A stretch of DNA of 19,448 nt from positions 1 to 19,448 of the forward strand of contig CAYLZO010000082.1 of assembly GCA_964387775.1 (NCBI GenBank), read 5' to 3'. This stretch comes from CAYLZO01 sp964387775. Its GTDB lineage: Bacteria; Chloroflexota; Anaerolineae; JAAYZQ01. The notes beneath the pieces are model-generated. The model was not told where the DNA came from, did no database searches, and saw only the letters and a program-made list of their open reading frames with translations. This document shows, piece after piece, positions 5,144 to 12,592 of the stretch (the stretch's first letter is position 1; each line of letters opens with the position of its first letter). The position numbers and the translations under genes were made by a program.

Positions 5144-7136
5144 ATTCCCCTTCGGCCAGGACGGCCTTCTGTTGGCCGGGCGGCGGGGTGGGTTTGGCCA
5201 GGCGGCCCAGAGCCTTGGCCAGCCCGCCGACCAAGCGCTCAGCGCCGGCCCTGAGCATCTCGTTGCGCGCCGGCTTGCCCTCCTCCGACCAGAGGTAGCC
5301 GCCCAGGGCCCGCAGCAGGGTGCCCGTGCGGAACTCGGGGTGGAGCCGGCCCGCCATGCCCGCCAGGTCCATGACCCGCACCAGGTCGAAACTGCCATTG
5401 TCGCCCAGGCCGGCGGCCAGTTGCTGCCGCGTCTCGGCCCCCTCCGGCGACATGAGGAAGGCGATCAACTTGTCGAGGATGGCGCGGCCCGAGAGCGACG
5501 AGTCGCTGGTCAGCAGCGGCCCCAGGGCGCCGATGCGGTCCCCGGCCGAATCGGGATCGCGCACCAGGTCGGCGACGAGCGCCCGGCGCAGGTCGGCCCC
5601 CTCGGGCGCCAGCAGCATGTCGAGCGCCGGCTCGGCCAGCCCTTCGGTCTCCAGGCGGAAGGCGGTGTCGTGGGCCGCCAGCTTGGCCAGGTCCTGGAGC
5701 CGCTGCCAGTCGAGCCCGCCCTCGTCGGTCAGCAGTTCGGCCAGGAGCCGCTGGCGCAGGGCCGGGTTGGGAATGGTCAGCATCATGCGCGCCGCGTAGG
5801 GCGCCGTCACGGCCCAGATGTCAAAGTCGGGGTCGAGCTGCAGGCTGATGCCCTCCAGGGTCATGATGGCCCGCACGATGAGGGCGAAATTGACCGGGAT
5901 GCGGAACTCGAACTCGTAGAGCAGCGGCGCAAAGCTGTTGGTCACGTCCTGGAAGGTGTAGAGTTGCTCGGCGGCGCCAAAGAGGGACTGGAAGAGGTCG
6001 AGGGCCACGGGCAGCAGCTCCTCCCAGCGGGCATCGCTGCGCAAAAAGCCGAGGGCAAAGAGGTTCTCCTTGAGATTCTCGGGCCGCTTGTTGATGACGT
6101 CCACGAAAATCTCGACGATGCGCTGCTGCTCGTCGGGGCCGAGCACGCCCATCATGCCGAAATCGAGAAAGACGAGGGCACCGTCCTCGGGGCGGACCAG
6201 CAGGTTGCCGGGGTGTGGGTCGGCGTGAAAGAGGCCGTGCTCGAACAGGCTCTTGAGGTTGGAGCGCACGCCCTGGCTGAGCAGGGTGTGGACGTCCACC
6301 TCGGCGGCCTCCAGGGCCTCCTTGTCGGTGACCTTGAGGCCCCGGATGAACTCGGTGGTCAGCACGCGGCGGCTGCTGAATTGCCAGTAGACGCGGGGCG
6401 CCTCGACGCCGGGCACGTCCTGAAAGTTGGCCCGGAACTGTTCGGTCAGGTGCGCCTCGTGGACGTAATCCAGCTCCTCAAAGAGCTTGGTGCCGAACTC
6501 GTCCACCAGGTCGACCCAGGGCTGGCCCCGGCTCAGGCGCGGAAATCTCTCGATGAAGGAGGCGACGCGGCGCACCAGCGCCAGGTCGAGGCTGATGACG
6601 CGCACCAGGTCGGGTCGCTGGACCTTGACGGCCACCTCCTCGCCCTCGAACGTAACGGCGCGGTAGACCTGGCCCAGGCTGGCGGCGGCGTAGGGTTCGG
6701 GGTCAAACTCGGCAAAGAGGGTCTCGGGCAGCCAGCCCAGCTCCTCCTGGACAAAGCCGTAGGCGATCTCGTCGGGGAAGGAGGGCAGCTTGTCGTGGAG
6801 GGTGGCCAGGGTCTCGACGTAGACCAGGGGCAGCAGGTCGGGTCGCGTGCCCAGGGCCTGGCCGACCTTGACGAAAGCCGGCCCCAGCTCGACGATGCGG
6901 TCGCGCAGCCACGCGGCGCGGCGCCGCTGCCGATCCTCGACCGTCTCATCCGCTGCTCTCCGGCGATAGGTCCACTGCCAGCGGTCGATGGTTCGGTACA
7001 CGAGTCCGACGAGGAGCACTCGGAGGATCTGCACGATGCGCCACAGGGTGCGCCAAAAGCCCGCTTCCTTACGCTGCGCCTCGACGAATTCGGGCGTGTA
7101 GGGTCGTTCCAACGGAATTTCGTTCATCATCGTCAT
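5142..7136 (-). CDS. UbiB/AarF (ABC1/ADCK) family atypical kinase
   Basis: Up to 664 residues of an atypical protein-kinase-like ATPase; relatives (UbiB, Coq8/ADCK) support isoprenoid-quinone or lipid metabolism. Visible motifs: KxGQ (FVKVGQALGTRPDLLP, Lys90-Gln93), the Ala-rich nucleotide loop AAASLGQVYRA (150-160), the ion-pair Lys in AVKVQRPDL (Lys171), the catalytic loop HADPHPGNLL (304-313) and the metal-binding DFG (LDFGMMG, 325-327). A hydrophobic stretch (IVQILRVLLVGLVY) near residue 40 may touch the membrane. About 120 residues beyond the usual core form an Ala/Leu-rich C-terminal extension without clear membrane helices. No Shine-Dalgarno is seen, and the predicted -10 lies one base before the first ATG, so translation may start at the ATG at 7130 or 7127 on a leaderless mRNA. 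Confidence 0.93.
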   Translation of the reverse strand: MTMMNEIPLERPYTPEFVEAQRKEAGFWRTLWRIVQILRVLLVGLVYRTIDRWQWTYRRRAADETVEDRQRRRAAWLRDRIVELGPAFVKVGQALGTRPDLLPLVYVETLATLHDKLPSFPDEIAYGFVQEELGWLPETLFAEFDPEPYAAASLGQVYRAVTFEGEEVAVKVQRPDLVRVISLDLALVRRVASFIERFPRLSRGQPWVDLVDEFGTKLFEELDYVHEAHLTEQFRANFQDVPGVEAPRVYWQFSSRRVLTTEFIRGLKVTDKEALEAAEVDVHTLLSQGVRSNLKSLFEHGLFHADPHPGNLLVRPEDGALVFLDFGMMGVLGPDEQQRIVEIFVDVINKRPENLKENLFALGFLRSDARWEELLPVALDLFQSLFGAAEQLYTFQDVTNSFAPLLYEFEFRIPVNFALIVRAIMTLEGISLQLDPDFDIWAVTAPYAARMMLTIPNPALRQRLLAELLTDEGGLDWQRLQDLAKLAAHDTAFRLETEGLAEPALDMLLAPEGADLRRALVADLVRDPDSAGDRIGALGPLLTSDSSLSGRAILDKLIAFLMSPEGAETRQQLAAGLGDNGSFDLVRVMDLAGMAGRLHPEFRTGTLLRALGGYLWSEEGKPARNEMLRAGAERLVGGLAKALGRLAKPTPPPGQQKAVLAEGE

Positions 7137-7137
7137 T

Positions 7138-7166
7138 AGTATAGCACAAGTGCTGCGTTGAGTAAA
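7138..7166 (-). promoter_or_regulatory. Predicted promoter of the UbiB-like gene
   Basis: On the minus strand: TTTACT (7166-7161), 17 nt, TATACT (7143-7138). The expected start of transcription lies at about 7131, inside the annotated reading frame, which implies a leaderless transcript beginning at or just before an internal ATG. Confidence 0.5.
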
Positions 7167-7168
7167 AT

Positions 7169-7261
7169 CGCCCCCCCTCTGTCCCCCCCCGCTGCGCTTC
7201 GCTTGCAGGGGGGGAGGGTCAGATCTCCCCCCATGGAACGGAGGGGGATTAAGGGGGGGCG
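7169..7261. repeat. G/C-run inverted-repeat patch
   Basis: CGCCCCCCC (7169-7177) is mirrored by GGGGGGGCG (7253-7261). Between them alternate further runs: C8 at 7183-7190, G7 at 7208-7214, C6 at 7227-7232, G5 at 7243-7247. The patch is non-coding, lies between the UbiB-like promoter and the terminator of the FG-GAP gene, and can fold into stacked hairpins or, for the G runs, possibly quadruplex structures. It may be a degenerate repeat element. Confidence 0.5.
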
Positions 7262-7311
7262 CGGCGTCCGTGGGTTATACGCTTCGTACAGGGGAAGGTT
7301 GCGCCTAACCG

Positions 7312-7349
7312 AAAAACGCCCCTTCGACTTGAACAAAGTCGAAGGGGCG
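7312..7349 (-). terminator. Rho-independent terminator of the FG-GAP gene
   Basis: A perfect 14-bp stem (7317-7330 with 7336-7349; arm CGCCCCTTCGACTT) with a 5-nt loop. On the minus strand it is followed by TTTTT (7316-7312). It lies 30 nt after the FG-GAP stop codon. Confidence 0.9.
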
Positions 7350-7379
7350 AAGGAGCTTTGCCCCTGGGGCTCGGCGTTG

Positions 7380-8990
7380 CTAGTGATCGTTCTGCAGTAT
7401 CACCGGCAGATAGATGGTATTGGGCTCCGGGAGGCGGGGGAGGGCAGCCAAAGCCCAGCCAAATCGATCGCCGAGCTCGGGCGTTCCCTGAAGGCCGTTG
7501 TTGCCCTGGTACCAGAGCTGGTCGCCGGCAGCGGTGAGCCCGGAAGCCGAGCCATAGATGACATTCGTGGCGCCAGCTTGGTTTTCGGTTCCGACAGACT
7601 CGTATGGAACGCCGATGGCCAGGTCGGTATAGCCGTCGCCGTCAAAGTCGCCAGCAGCCACGGCATACCCGAACCGATCATCGGCTTCCTCCCCCCCCTC
7701 AATGCCTGTGACGTCCTGACGCCACAACTGATCTCCCACTGCGGAAAGACCGTCAGCCGTGCCGTACAAAACCTGCACGATGCCGGTGTCCGGATCGTTC
7801 CAGTGCTCGTAGGGCACTCCCACGGCCAGGTCGGTGTAGCCATCGCCGTCAAAGTCGCCAGCGGTAAGGGCGAACCCGAAGCGATCATCGTCCTCACAGA
7901 GGCTGCCGATGCCCGCACTGTCCTGGTGCCAGTAATCGCTGCCTGAACCGGTGATCCCGGTGTCCGAGCCGTACAGGACGTTCACCGCCCCGGCGTTCTC
8001 AACTGCCGGGCTGCTGACGTCTTCATAGGGCACACCTACGGCCAGGTCGGCATAGCCGTTGCCGTCGAAATCGCCCGCGGTCAGAGCTGACCCAAAGAGA
8101 TCGCCCTCGTCAGCCGTGTCTGCAACGCCCGAACGGTCCTGGTGCCAGAAGTCATTGCTTACGCGAGTGGTGAGCCCGCCTGCGCTGCCCCAGTAGACCT
8201 CCACGGCGCCTGCGTTCGTTATGCTTCCCAGATCCTCCAAGGGTACCCCCACGGCCAGGTCATCGTGGCCGTCGCCGTCAAAGTCGCCGGCGGCCAGGGT
8301 TTTTCCGTACTGATCGCCGGTCTCGGCCGCGCCTTCCTGGTTCATGACCGTGCCCGCCGCGGTGAGCCCGCTGGCCGAGCCGTACATGACCATTACGCCG
8401 CCGGCGTCCACCACGGAACCGATGTCCTCGTCGGGGATGCCAATGGCCAGGTCGTCGTGGCCATCGCCGTTGAAATCGCCGGCAGCCAGGGCCCACCCAA
8501 AGTGATCGTCTTCCTCGGCGGCGCCGCCCATGCCCGATTCGTCCTGGTTCCAGTATTGGTTGCCAGCCACATCGAGGCCGCCGACACTGGTGCCATAGAT
8601 GATGTTCACCGCACCGGCCTGATTCACACTGCCCACGTCCTCATGGGGCACACCGACGGCCAGGTCAAAATAGCCATCGCCGTCAAAGTCGCCCACGGCC
8701 AGGGCTCTGCCGAAATACTCGTAGGGTTCAGCATTGCTGCCGTCCAGGTAGTTCTGCTGCCAGTACTCGTCGGCTGTGCCGGTGAGCCCGCTGGACGTGC
8801 CGTAGATGACCGTTATGCCGCCGGCGTCTGTGGTGGACCCAACGTTTTCGTATGGCACGCCGACGGCCAGGTCACAGTAGCCGTCGCCGTCAAAGTCCTG
8901 GGGGCCGGCTGAGAGGGGGCTGGGTCCGGCGGCCAAGGCCCACAACAGGCCTAGAACCAATATACTGGCAGGAATCCATTGCTTTCTCAT
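7380..8990 (-). CDS. Secreted FG-GAP (integrin-alpha-like) seven-repeat beta-propeller
   Basis: A 536-residue exported protein. The ATG at 8990 is chosen because AAAGGAG lies 7 nt upstream and MRKQWIPASILVLGLLW begins a clear signal peptide ending near SAG; the frame is open further upstream, but that part looks non-coding. After the signal come exactly seven repeats of about 65-75 residues, each opening with GDFDGDGY.DLAVGVPYE (or a close variant), continuing AG.V.V.YGS..GLT and ending .DRFG.ALAA. The D-x-D-G-D-G loops are Ca2+-binding sites of the integrin-alpha type, and seven repeats match a closed seven-bladed propeller. The last residues, NTIYLPVILQNDH, follow the propeller as a short hydrophobic tail. 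A TACAAT at 9013-9018 on the minus strand may be its -10, without a good -35. Likely role: extracellular binding or adhesion; ligand unknown. Confidence 0.88.
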   Translation of the reverse strand: MRKQWIPASILVLGLLWALAAGPSPLSAGPQDFDGDGYCDLAVGVPYENVGSTTDAGGITVIYGTSSGLTGTADEYWQQNYLDGSNAEPYEYFGRALAVGDFDGDGYFDLAVGVPHEDVGSVNQAGAVNIIYGTSVGGLDVAGNQYWNQDESGMGGAAEEDDHFGWALAAGDFNGDGHDDLAIGIPDEDIGSVVDAGGVMVMYGSASGLTAAGTVMNQEGAAETGDQYGKTLAAGDFDGDGHDDLAVGVPLEDLGSITNAGAVEVYWGSAGGLTTRVSNDFWHQDRSGVADTADEGDLFGSALTAGDFDGNGYADLAVGVPYEDVSSPAVENAGAVNVLYGSDTGITGSGSDYWHQDSAGIGSLCEDDDRFGFALTAGDFDGDGYTDLAVGVPYEHWNDPDTGIVQVLYGTADGLSAVGDQLWRQDVTGIEGGEEADDRFGYAVAAGDFDGDGYTDLAIGVPYESVGTENQAGATNVIYGSASGLTAAGDQLWYQGNNGLQGTPELGDRFGWALAALPRLPEPNTIYLPVILQNDH

Positions 8991-9253
8991 CTTGCAACTC
9001 CTTTCCCCTTGAATTGTAGAGTATCTAGGTTGAACGGCCATCATCTGTACATCACACACCTCCCTTGAGCTTGGTACACTCGTGGCGGATTCTGAATCCG
9101 CCTCCAGTCTAGCATATTGGCGTCTTTGGAGCATCCGAGTGGCGTCCGAACATCGTCCGATCACAGGATCGGCGAGACAGGTTTGCTGGACTGCGATGAC
9201 TTGGGGCAACAGAAGTGTATCGGGCCCCAGTGGTAGGGCAGAGTGCAATGGAT
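8991..9253. other. Intergenic region, no gene recognised
   Basis: 263 bases between two minus-strand genes. One reading frame stays open to 9248 but shows no family signal, no start site and a composition unlike the neighbours. It holds the palindrome at 9084-9102 and a possible GC hairpin near 9203-9231 (TGGGGC with GCCCCA). No tRNA and no convincing T-tract terminator is seen. Confidence 0.6.
9084..9102. repeat. Short perfect palindrome
   Basis: GGCGGATTC (9084-9092), one base, GAATCCGCC (9094-9102). No T tract follows on either strand. Possibly a dispersed palindromic repeat or a protein-binding site upstream of the FG-GAP gene. Confidence 0.55.
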
Positions 9254-10386
9254 TTACAGAATCTCGACAAACGCCTGGAGCCGGGTACGCAGCGCTTCCA
9301 GGCTGGGTGTCTGCTCCATTTCGAGCAAGAGGTGTGGCACGCCGGCCCGGTCCAGCGCGGGCAGGACCCGGGTGTAGTCAAAGGCGTGGGGCTCGCAGAA
9401 CTTTTCGGCGACGAACACCACGCCCTCGGCGCGGGCCTGGCGGACCTGGTCCAGGAGGTGTGCGCCGGGTTCGTGGGCGGGGTGGTACTTGGTGGGACAG
9501 GGCGGGCGCTCCAGATAATAGTCGGCCAGGGCGGCAAGGGGGTCGGCTTCGGCATGGCCGACAGAAGGCCGGTTCAGAAAGTGGCGGCTGCCGCTGCACA
9601 GGTCGTCGCCGGCCACCTGGGCGCCCAGGTCGTCCACCAGCCCCAGCAGGCGCGGCTCGTCGAGCACGGCGCCCACGAGGAAGAGGCGCGCTTGTCGGCG
9701 GGGCGCCGGGGGCGGCTCGGCCGCCAGATCGGCCAGCGACTCNNNNNNNNNNACTCGGCCAGCAGCGAGTTGAACGTCTCGCGGGGCAGGACCTGGGCCG
9801 CGTCGAGGACGGCGAAAAAGTGGGCCGCGCCCAGACGGTCGCGCTGCCGCTGGAGCTCGCCCACCAGCCGCCGCGTCTCGTCGTAGAGGGCCAGGCTGGC
9901 CCGCAGGTCGTCGTCGGTGATGTCGGTCCCGGCAAAGGCCGCCAGCCGCTGCCGGAAGCGGTCCAGCTCGGCGATCAGGTAGGGGCGGGCGGCGGGGATG
10001 CCCAGGTGGGCCGGCTGCATGACGGTGTCTACAAAGTGGGCCGCCTCGGTGTTGATCCGCCATAGGTCGGCCTGGGCCTGCAGGGCGTCGCAGGTGTGGG
10101 CGAAAACCGTGCCTGCCAGGAAATCGAGCTCGCCGCCCAGGACCTGGTCGAGGGTGCTGCGGCACAGGGCGCAGGTGAAGGATTGGAGGTGGGCGTCGGC
10201 GTGGCGCAGGGGGGCGCTGTTGCCCCGCACCCGCACCGGCGTGAATCCGGCGGCGTGGACGATCTCCTCGGGGACGTAGCTGCACAGGTAGCCCATCGCC
10301 CGGCGGCCGGGATGGCGGGCCGGCCAGTCGCGCAGGGGCGCGCGGCTGGCGTCTAGCAAGGTGGTCAGGGCGTCGGTGTCAGGCAT
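9254..10386 (-). CDS. 2-hydroxyacyl-CoA dehydratase (HgdB/BcrB) family Fe-S protein, interrupted by an assembly gap
   Basis: Family proteins carry a [4Fe-4S] or double-cubane cluster and perform difficult low-potential reductions or dehydrations. Start ATG at 10386 (MPDTDALTTLLDASR). Cluster-type cysteines: Cys35 (YLCSYVPEEIVHAAG), Cys72 and Cys75 (FTCALCRS), Cys99 (FAHTCDAL), then DDLCSGSRHF and EKFCEPHAFDY downstream of the gap. The ten N at 9743-9752 seem to shift the frame, but both flanks end in ACTC; merging that overlap restores one frame (reading LLAESLADLAAE) and gives 372 residues, normal for the family. It is the last gene of a run with an iron-sulfur flavoprotein. No activator ATPase or second subunit adjoins it, so a stand-alone role like that of double-cubane cluster proteins is possible. 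Substrate unknown. Confidence 0.85.
9743..9752. other. Assembly gap (10 N)
   Basis: A run of ten N. The left flank ends GCGACTC and the right flank starts ACTCGGCC, sharing ACTC. The surrounding gene requires a true gap length of 2 modulo 3, and an overlap of 4 bases (length -4) satisfies this exactly. Confidence 0.9.
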
Positions 10387-10403
10387 GGGCTCTCGGGGCG
10401 CCT

Positions 10404-10481
10404 TCACTCCAAGTCCAGGTCGCAGCCGAGGGCCGACAGTAGCAGCAGCAGCGTGCCGACCAGAAACGCCATCCTCTTCAT
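10404..10481 (-). CDS. Tiny predicted lipoprotein (25 residues)
   Basis: A short ORF in a co-directional gene run, ATG at 10481 and TGA at 10406-10404. GAGAGG lies 5 nt before the ATG. The peptide starts MKRMAFLVGT, continues with a five-Leu hydrophobic core and ends SALGCDLDLE. It has the full plan of a lipoprotein signal: positive start, hydrophobic core and a lipobox-like ALGC. After signal peptidase II cleavage only the lipidated CDLDLE would remain. It begins 12 nt after the flavoprotein stop and ends 17 nt before the HgdB-like start, which itself lacks a well-placed ribosome-binding site. It might therefore serve as a coupled leader, a lipopeptide, or a remnant of a larger lipoprotein. 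No homologue is recognised. Confidence 0.55.
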   Translation of the reverse strand: MKRMAFLVGTLLLLLSALGCDLDLE

Positions 10482-10493
10482 CACAGCCTCTCT

Positions 10494-11372
10494 CTAGTCC
10501 TCTTCCGGCGAGGGCGGGCAGAGCCAGTCTACGTCCAGCGCCCGGTAGGGCTTGCGCCGGGCCTTGATCTCGGCCCGATTGGCCAGGAATCGCGGCCCGG
10601 TGGCCATCACCCACTCGATCACGTGCGTGCGCAGCCGCTCCGGCGTCCAGCGGTGATCGTCGGCCTCGGCCGGATCGAATTCGATCCGCACGCCGTCCTC
10701 CCCGTGCCGCACGGTCGCCTCGCGGGCGCAGATGGGACAGACGGCCCGCTCGCCGTCCAGCACAAAGGCGTCGCAGCGGCACACGGGGCAGACGTTGGCC
10801 GGAGCGGGCGCCGGTTCCAGCTCGCCGCGCCCCAGGCGGCGGCCCGCCTCGTGGATCCGCGCTATGAGCGCTTCGTCCAGCAGCACCTCGCCGGGACCGG
10901 GGGCCACGGCGATCAAGCTCTCGATGGACCGATAGCCAAAGGCGGCGACGAGGGCGTTGAGGTAGGGCAGCGTCACGCCGCGCCAGCCCTCCAGGCCGGC
11001 GGTGGCAAGGGTCAGGGCCGGTCGCGGCGGCGGAAACGCCTCCTCCACGCGCCCGGTCTCTATCAACAGGCGGTCGAGCACCAGCTTGATCACCGCCGCC
11101 GGTCCCAAAAAGTAGGTCGGCGCGGCCAGCACCAGCCCCTCGGCGGCCCGGATCGTCTCGGTCAGCCAGGCCATGTCGTCGTCCAGGGGGCAAGGCTTGC
11201 CGCCGATGACGCAGCGCAGGCAGCCGGTGCACGACTCCAGGTGCAGGTCCGTCAGGCGCACCATGTGCACCGCCGCCCCCTCGGCCTGGGCGCCCTGCAA
11301 CGCCTGGCGCACCAGCAGGTCCGAGTTGCCCCAGGGCCGCGCCGAGCCGACGAGTCCCAGAATCCCGGCCAT
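10494..11372 (-). CDS. Iron-sulfur flavoprotein (NADPH-dependent FMN reductase fold) with C-terminal zinc ribbon
   Basis: A 292-residue protein. The N-terminal flavodoxin-like domain starts MAGILGLVGSARPWGNS, with the FMN-phosphate loop GSARPWGNSD, and carries APTYFLGPAAVIK near residue 84. A compact cysteine cluster C-x2-C-x2-C-x6-C (Cys48, 51, 54, 61) is the motif of Isf-type iron-sulfur flavoproteins, which pass single electrons between ferredoxin-like donors and two-electron acceptors. A second part (about 195-215) holds CPVC..CPIC, a zinc-ribbon or rubredoxin-like pair, followed by a unique C-terminal region ending CPPSPEED. It starts 8 nt after the nitrilase-like stop and precedes the tiny lipoprotein and the HgdB-like Fe-S protein, so it may supply electrons to the latter (inference). 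Confidence 0.85.
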   Translation of the reverse strand: MAGILGLVGSARPWGNSDLLVRQALQGAQAEGAAVHMVRLTDLHLESCTGCLRCVIGGKPCPLDDDMAWLTETIRAAEGLVLAAPTYFLGPAAVIKLVLDRLLIETGRVEEAFPPPRPALTLATAGLEGWRGVTLPYLNALVAAFGYRSIESLIAVAPGPGEVLLDEALIARIHEAGRRLGRGELEPAPAPANVCPVCRCDAFVLDGERAVCPICAREATVRHGEDGVRIEFDPAEADDHRWTPERLRTHVIEWVMATGPRFLANRAEIKARRKPYRALDVDWLCPPSPEED

Positions 11373-11380
11373 GATTGCCC

Positions 11381-12592
11381 CTATTCTTCTGCTTCTTTCT
11401 CTTCTTCAGGTGCTTCGGACAGCAGCATCTCCTCGGCCACGGGCGCATCGGGAATCTCCAGGTCGAGCGCTTCGGGCTCAGGCGGTGCCGCCACGTCGGG
11501 CTCCAGGCGGATCTCTTCCGGCGGCGCCGGCTCGGGCGGCGCGGCGAGGCGCTGGCCGAGGGCGTCCTCGATGCTCAGTCCCCGGTCGTACATCTCGGCC
11601 AGGACCGGCCCGAGGTTGCCCAGGTGCATCTCCCGGCGGGGGCGGAAGCGGCTGGTCTCGCGCAACTCCTCCAGGGCCTCCAGGTCCAGCTCGGTGGCCA
11701 CGAAACTCTCGGCCCGGTCGCTGCCCGCCTCGAGGATAATGCCATCGCCCCGGAGCGTCAGCGAGATGGGCGCCAGCAGCGCCGACTTGCCGTAATAGTT
11801 CTCCCGGTTCTCCTGGCCCAGGACGTTCGGCCCCAGCAAAAAGCTGGCGGCGGCAAAGATCTGGTTTTCTTCGGCCCGGACGGAGAGCGCGTTGCGGATC
11901 GCGGCCGCCTGGGCCGCACCGGGACTGGCCACCAGGCCGATCAACAAGTCCGCGCCCTGGATCGCCAGCCCCCGGGCCAGCTCGGGATACATGGCGTCCT
12001 GGCTGATGAGGATGCCGATGCGCCCGTGGCCGGTGTCGATGACCGACAGGTTGCTGCCCGGCGTGGCCAGGTCGCGCTCGTCGGCGCCCAGGTTGAACTT
12101 GTCCTGATAGCCGAGGACCTCGCCATCCTCGGCAAAGACGTAGGCCCGGTGCCGCACCGACCCCGTCTCGGGGTCCTTCAGGTAGAGGCTGCCGCCCACG
12201 ATGGCCGTGCCGAATTCCTGGGCCAGGCTGCTGAAGGTCTCGACGTAATAGTCGTGCAGGGCGGCGCTATTCTTTTGCAGGAGCCGGTTCAGGCTGCCCC
12301 GAAAGCCGCCACCCAACGCCCCGGCGGCCGCCCCCGAGACGCCGGCCAGCCGCTGGGCTACGAAACCGGCCTCGGCCCGTTTGCCCCGGGCCACCCGCTT
12401 GATGAGGCCCAACTTGACGTTGGAAATGAGCGGGGTGGTCAGCATGATGCCCGTAAACTCGGGGAAAATCGCCAGTTGGACCCCTTTGGCCTGGGCCTGG
12501 CGCAGGAAGCGGCGTGCTTCCCGCTCGAAATCCTCTCGGGCTTCCATAACGCTCATGCGCGGCTGGATGCAAGCAACTGTTACAGGTGTCAT
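11381..12592 (-). CDS. Carbon-nitrogen hydrolase (nitrilase) superfamily protein with Cys-to-Ser change
   Basis: A 403-residue member of the nitrilase/amidase superfamily, whose enzymes cleave amides or nitriles with a Glu-Lys-Cys triad. Glu45 lies in LAIFPEFTG and Lys165 in GYQDKFNLG. The nucleophile position, usually ICYD, reads ILISQDAMYPE, so residue 197 is Ser (codon AGC, one base from TGC). The enzyme may thus be inactive, a binding protein, or chemically altered. Residues about 55-125 are longer than usual, and from about 350 a Pro/Glu-rich acidic tail (PPEPAPPEE.. to ..EEEKEAEE) is added. GGAGG lies 9 nt before the ATG and an extended -10 promoter at 12644-12652. First gene of a minus-strand run with the flavoprotein, tiny lipoprotein and HgdB-like protein. 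Confidence 0.85.
   Translation of the reverse strand: MTPVTVACIQPRMSVMEAREDFEREARRFLRQAQAKGVQLAIFPEFTGIMLTTPLISNVKLGLIKRVARGKRAEAGFVAQRLAGVSGAAAGALGGGFRGSLNRLLQKNSAALHDYYVETFSSLAQEFGTAIVGGSLYLKDPETGSVRHRAYVFAEDGEVLGYQDKFNLGADERDLATPGSNLSVIDTGHGRIGILISQDAMYPELARGLAIQGADLLIGLVASPGAAQAAAIRNALSVRAEENQIFAAASFLLGPNVLGQENRENYYGKSALLAPISLTLRGDGIILEAGSDRAESFVATELDLEALEELRETSRFRPRREMHLGNLGPVLAEMYDRGLSIEDALGQRLAAPPEPAPPEEIRLEPDVAAPPEPEALDLEIPDAPVAEEMLLSEAPEEEKEAEE

Noticed and set aside
5172..7139. A 655-codon open frame on the plus strand opposite the UbiB-like gene
   Set aside because: It is the antisense shadow of a GC-rich coding gene with clear kinase motifs; the translated product has no recognisable family signal and no ribosome-binding site.
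8991..9248. N-terminal extension of the FG-GAP protein
   Set aside because: The signal peptide starts at 8990 with a good ribosome-binding site; the extension contains a palindrome and no coding signal.
9743..9752. Real frameshift or pseudogene in the HgdB-like gene
   Set aside because: The apparent shift is fully explained by ten placeholder N and a four-base overlap of the flanks.
9574..11448. A single long minus-strand frame of 624 codons spanning the N gap
   Set aside because: It is the out-of-frame reading of the flavoprotein joined to the first part of the HgdB-like gene; only the part after the ATG at 10386 is real.
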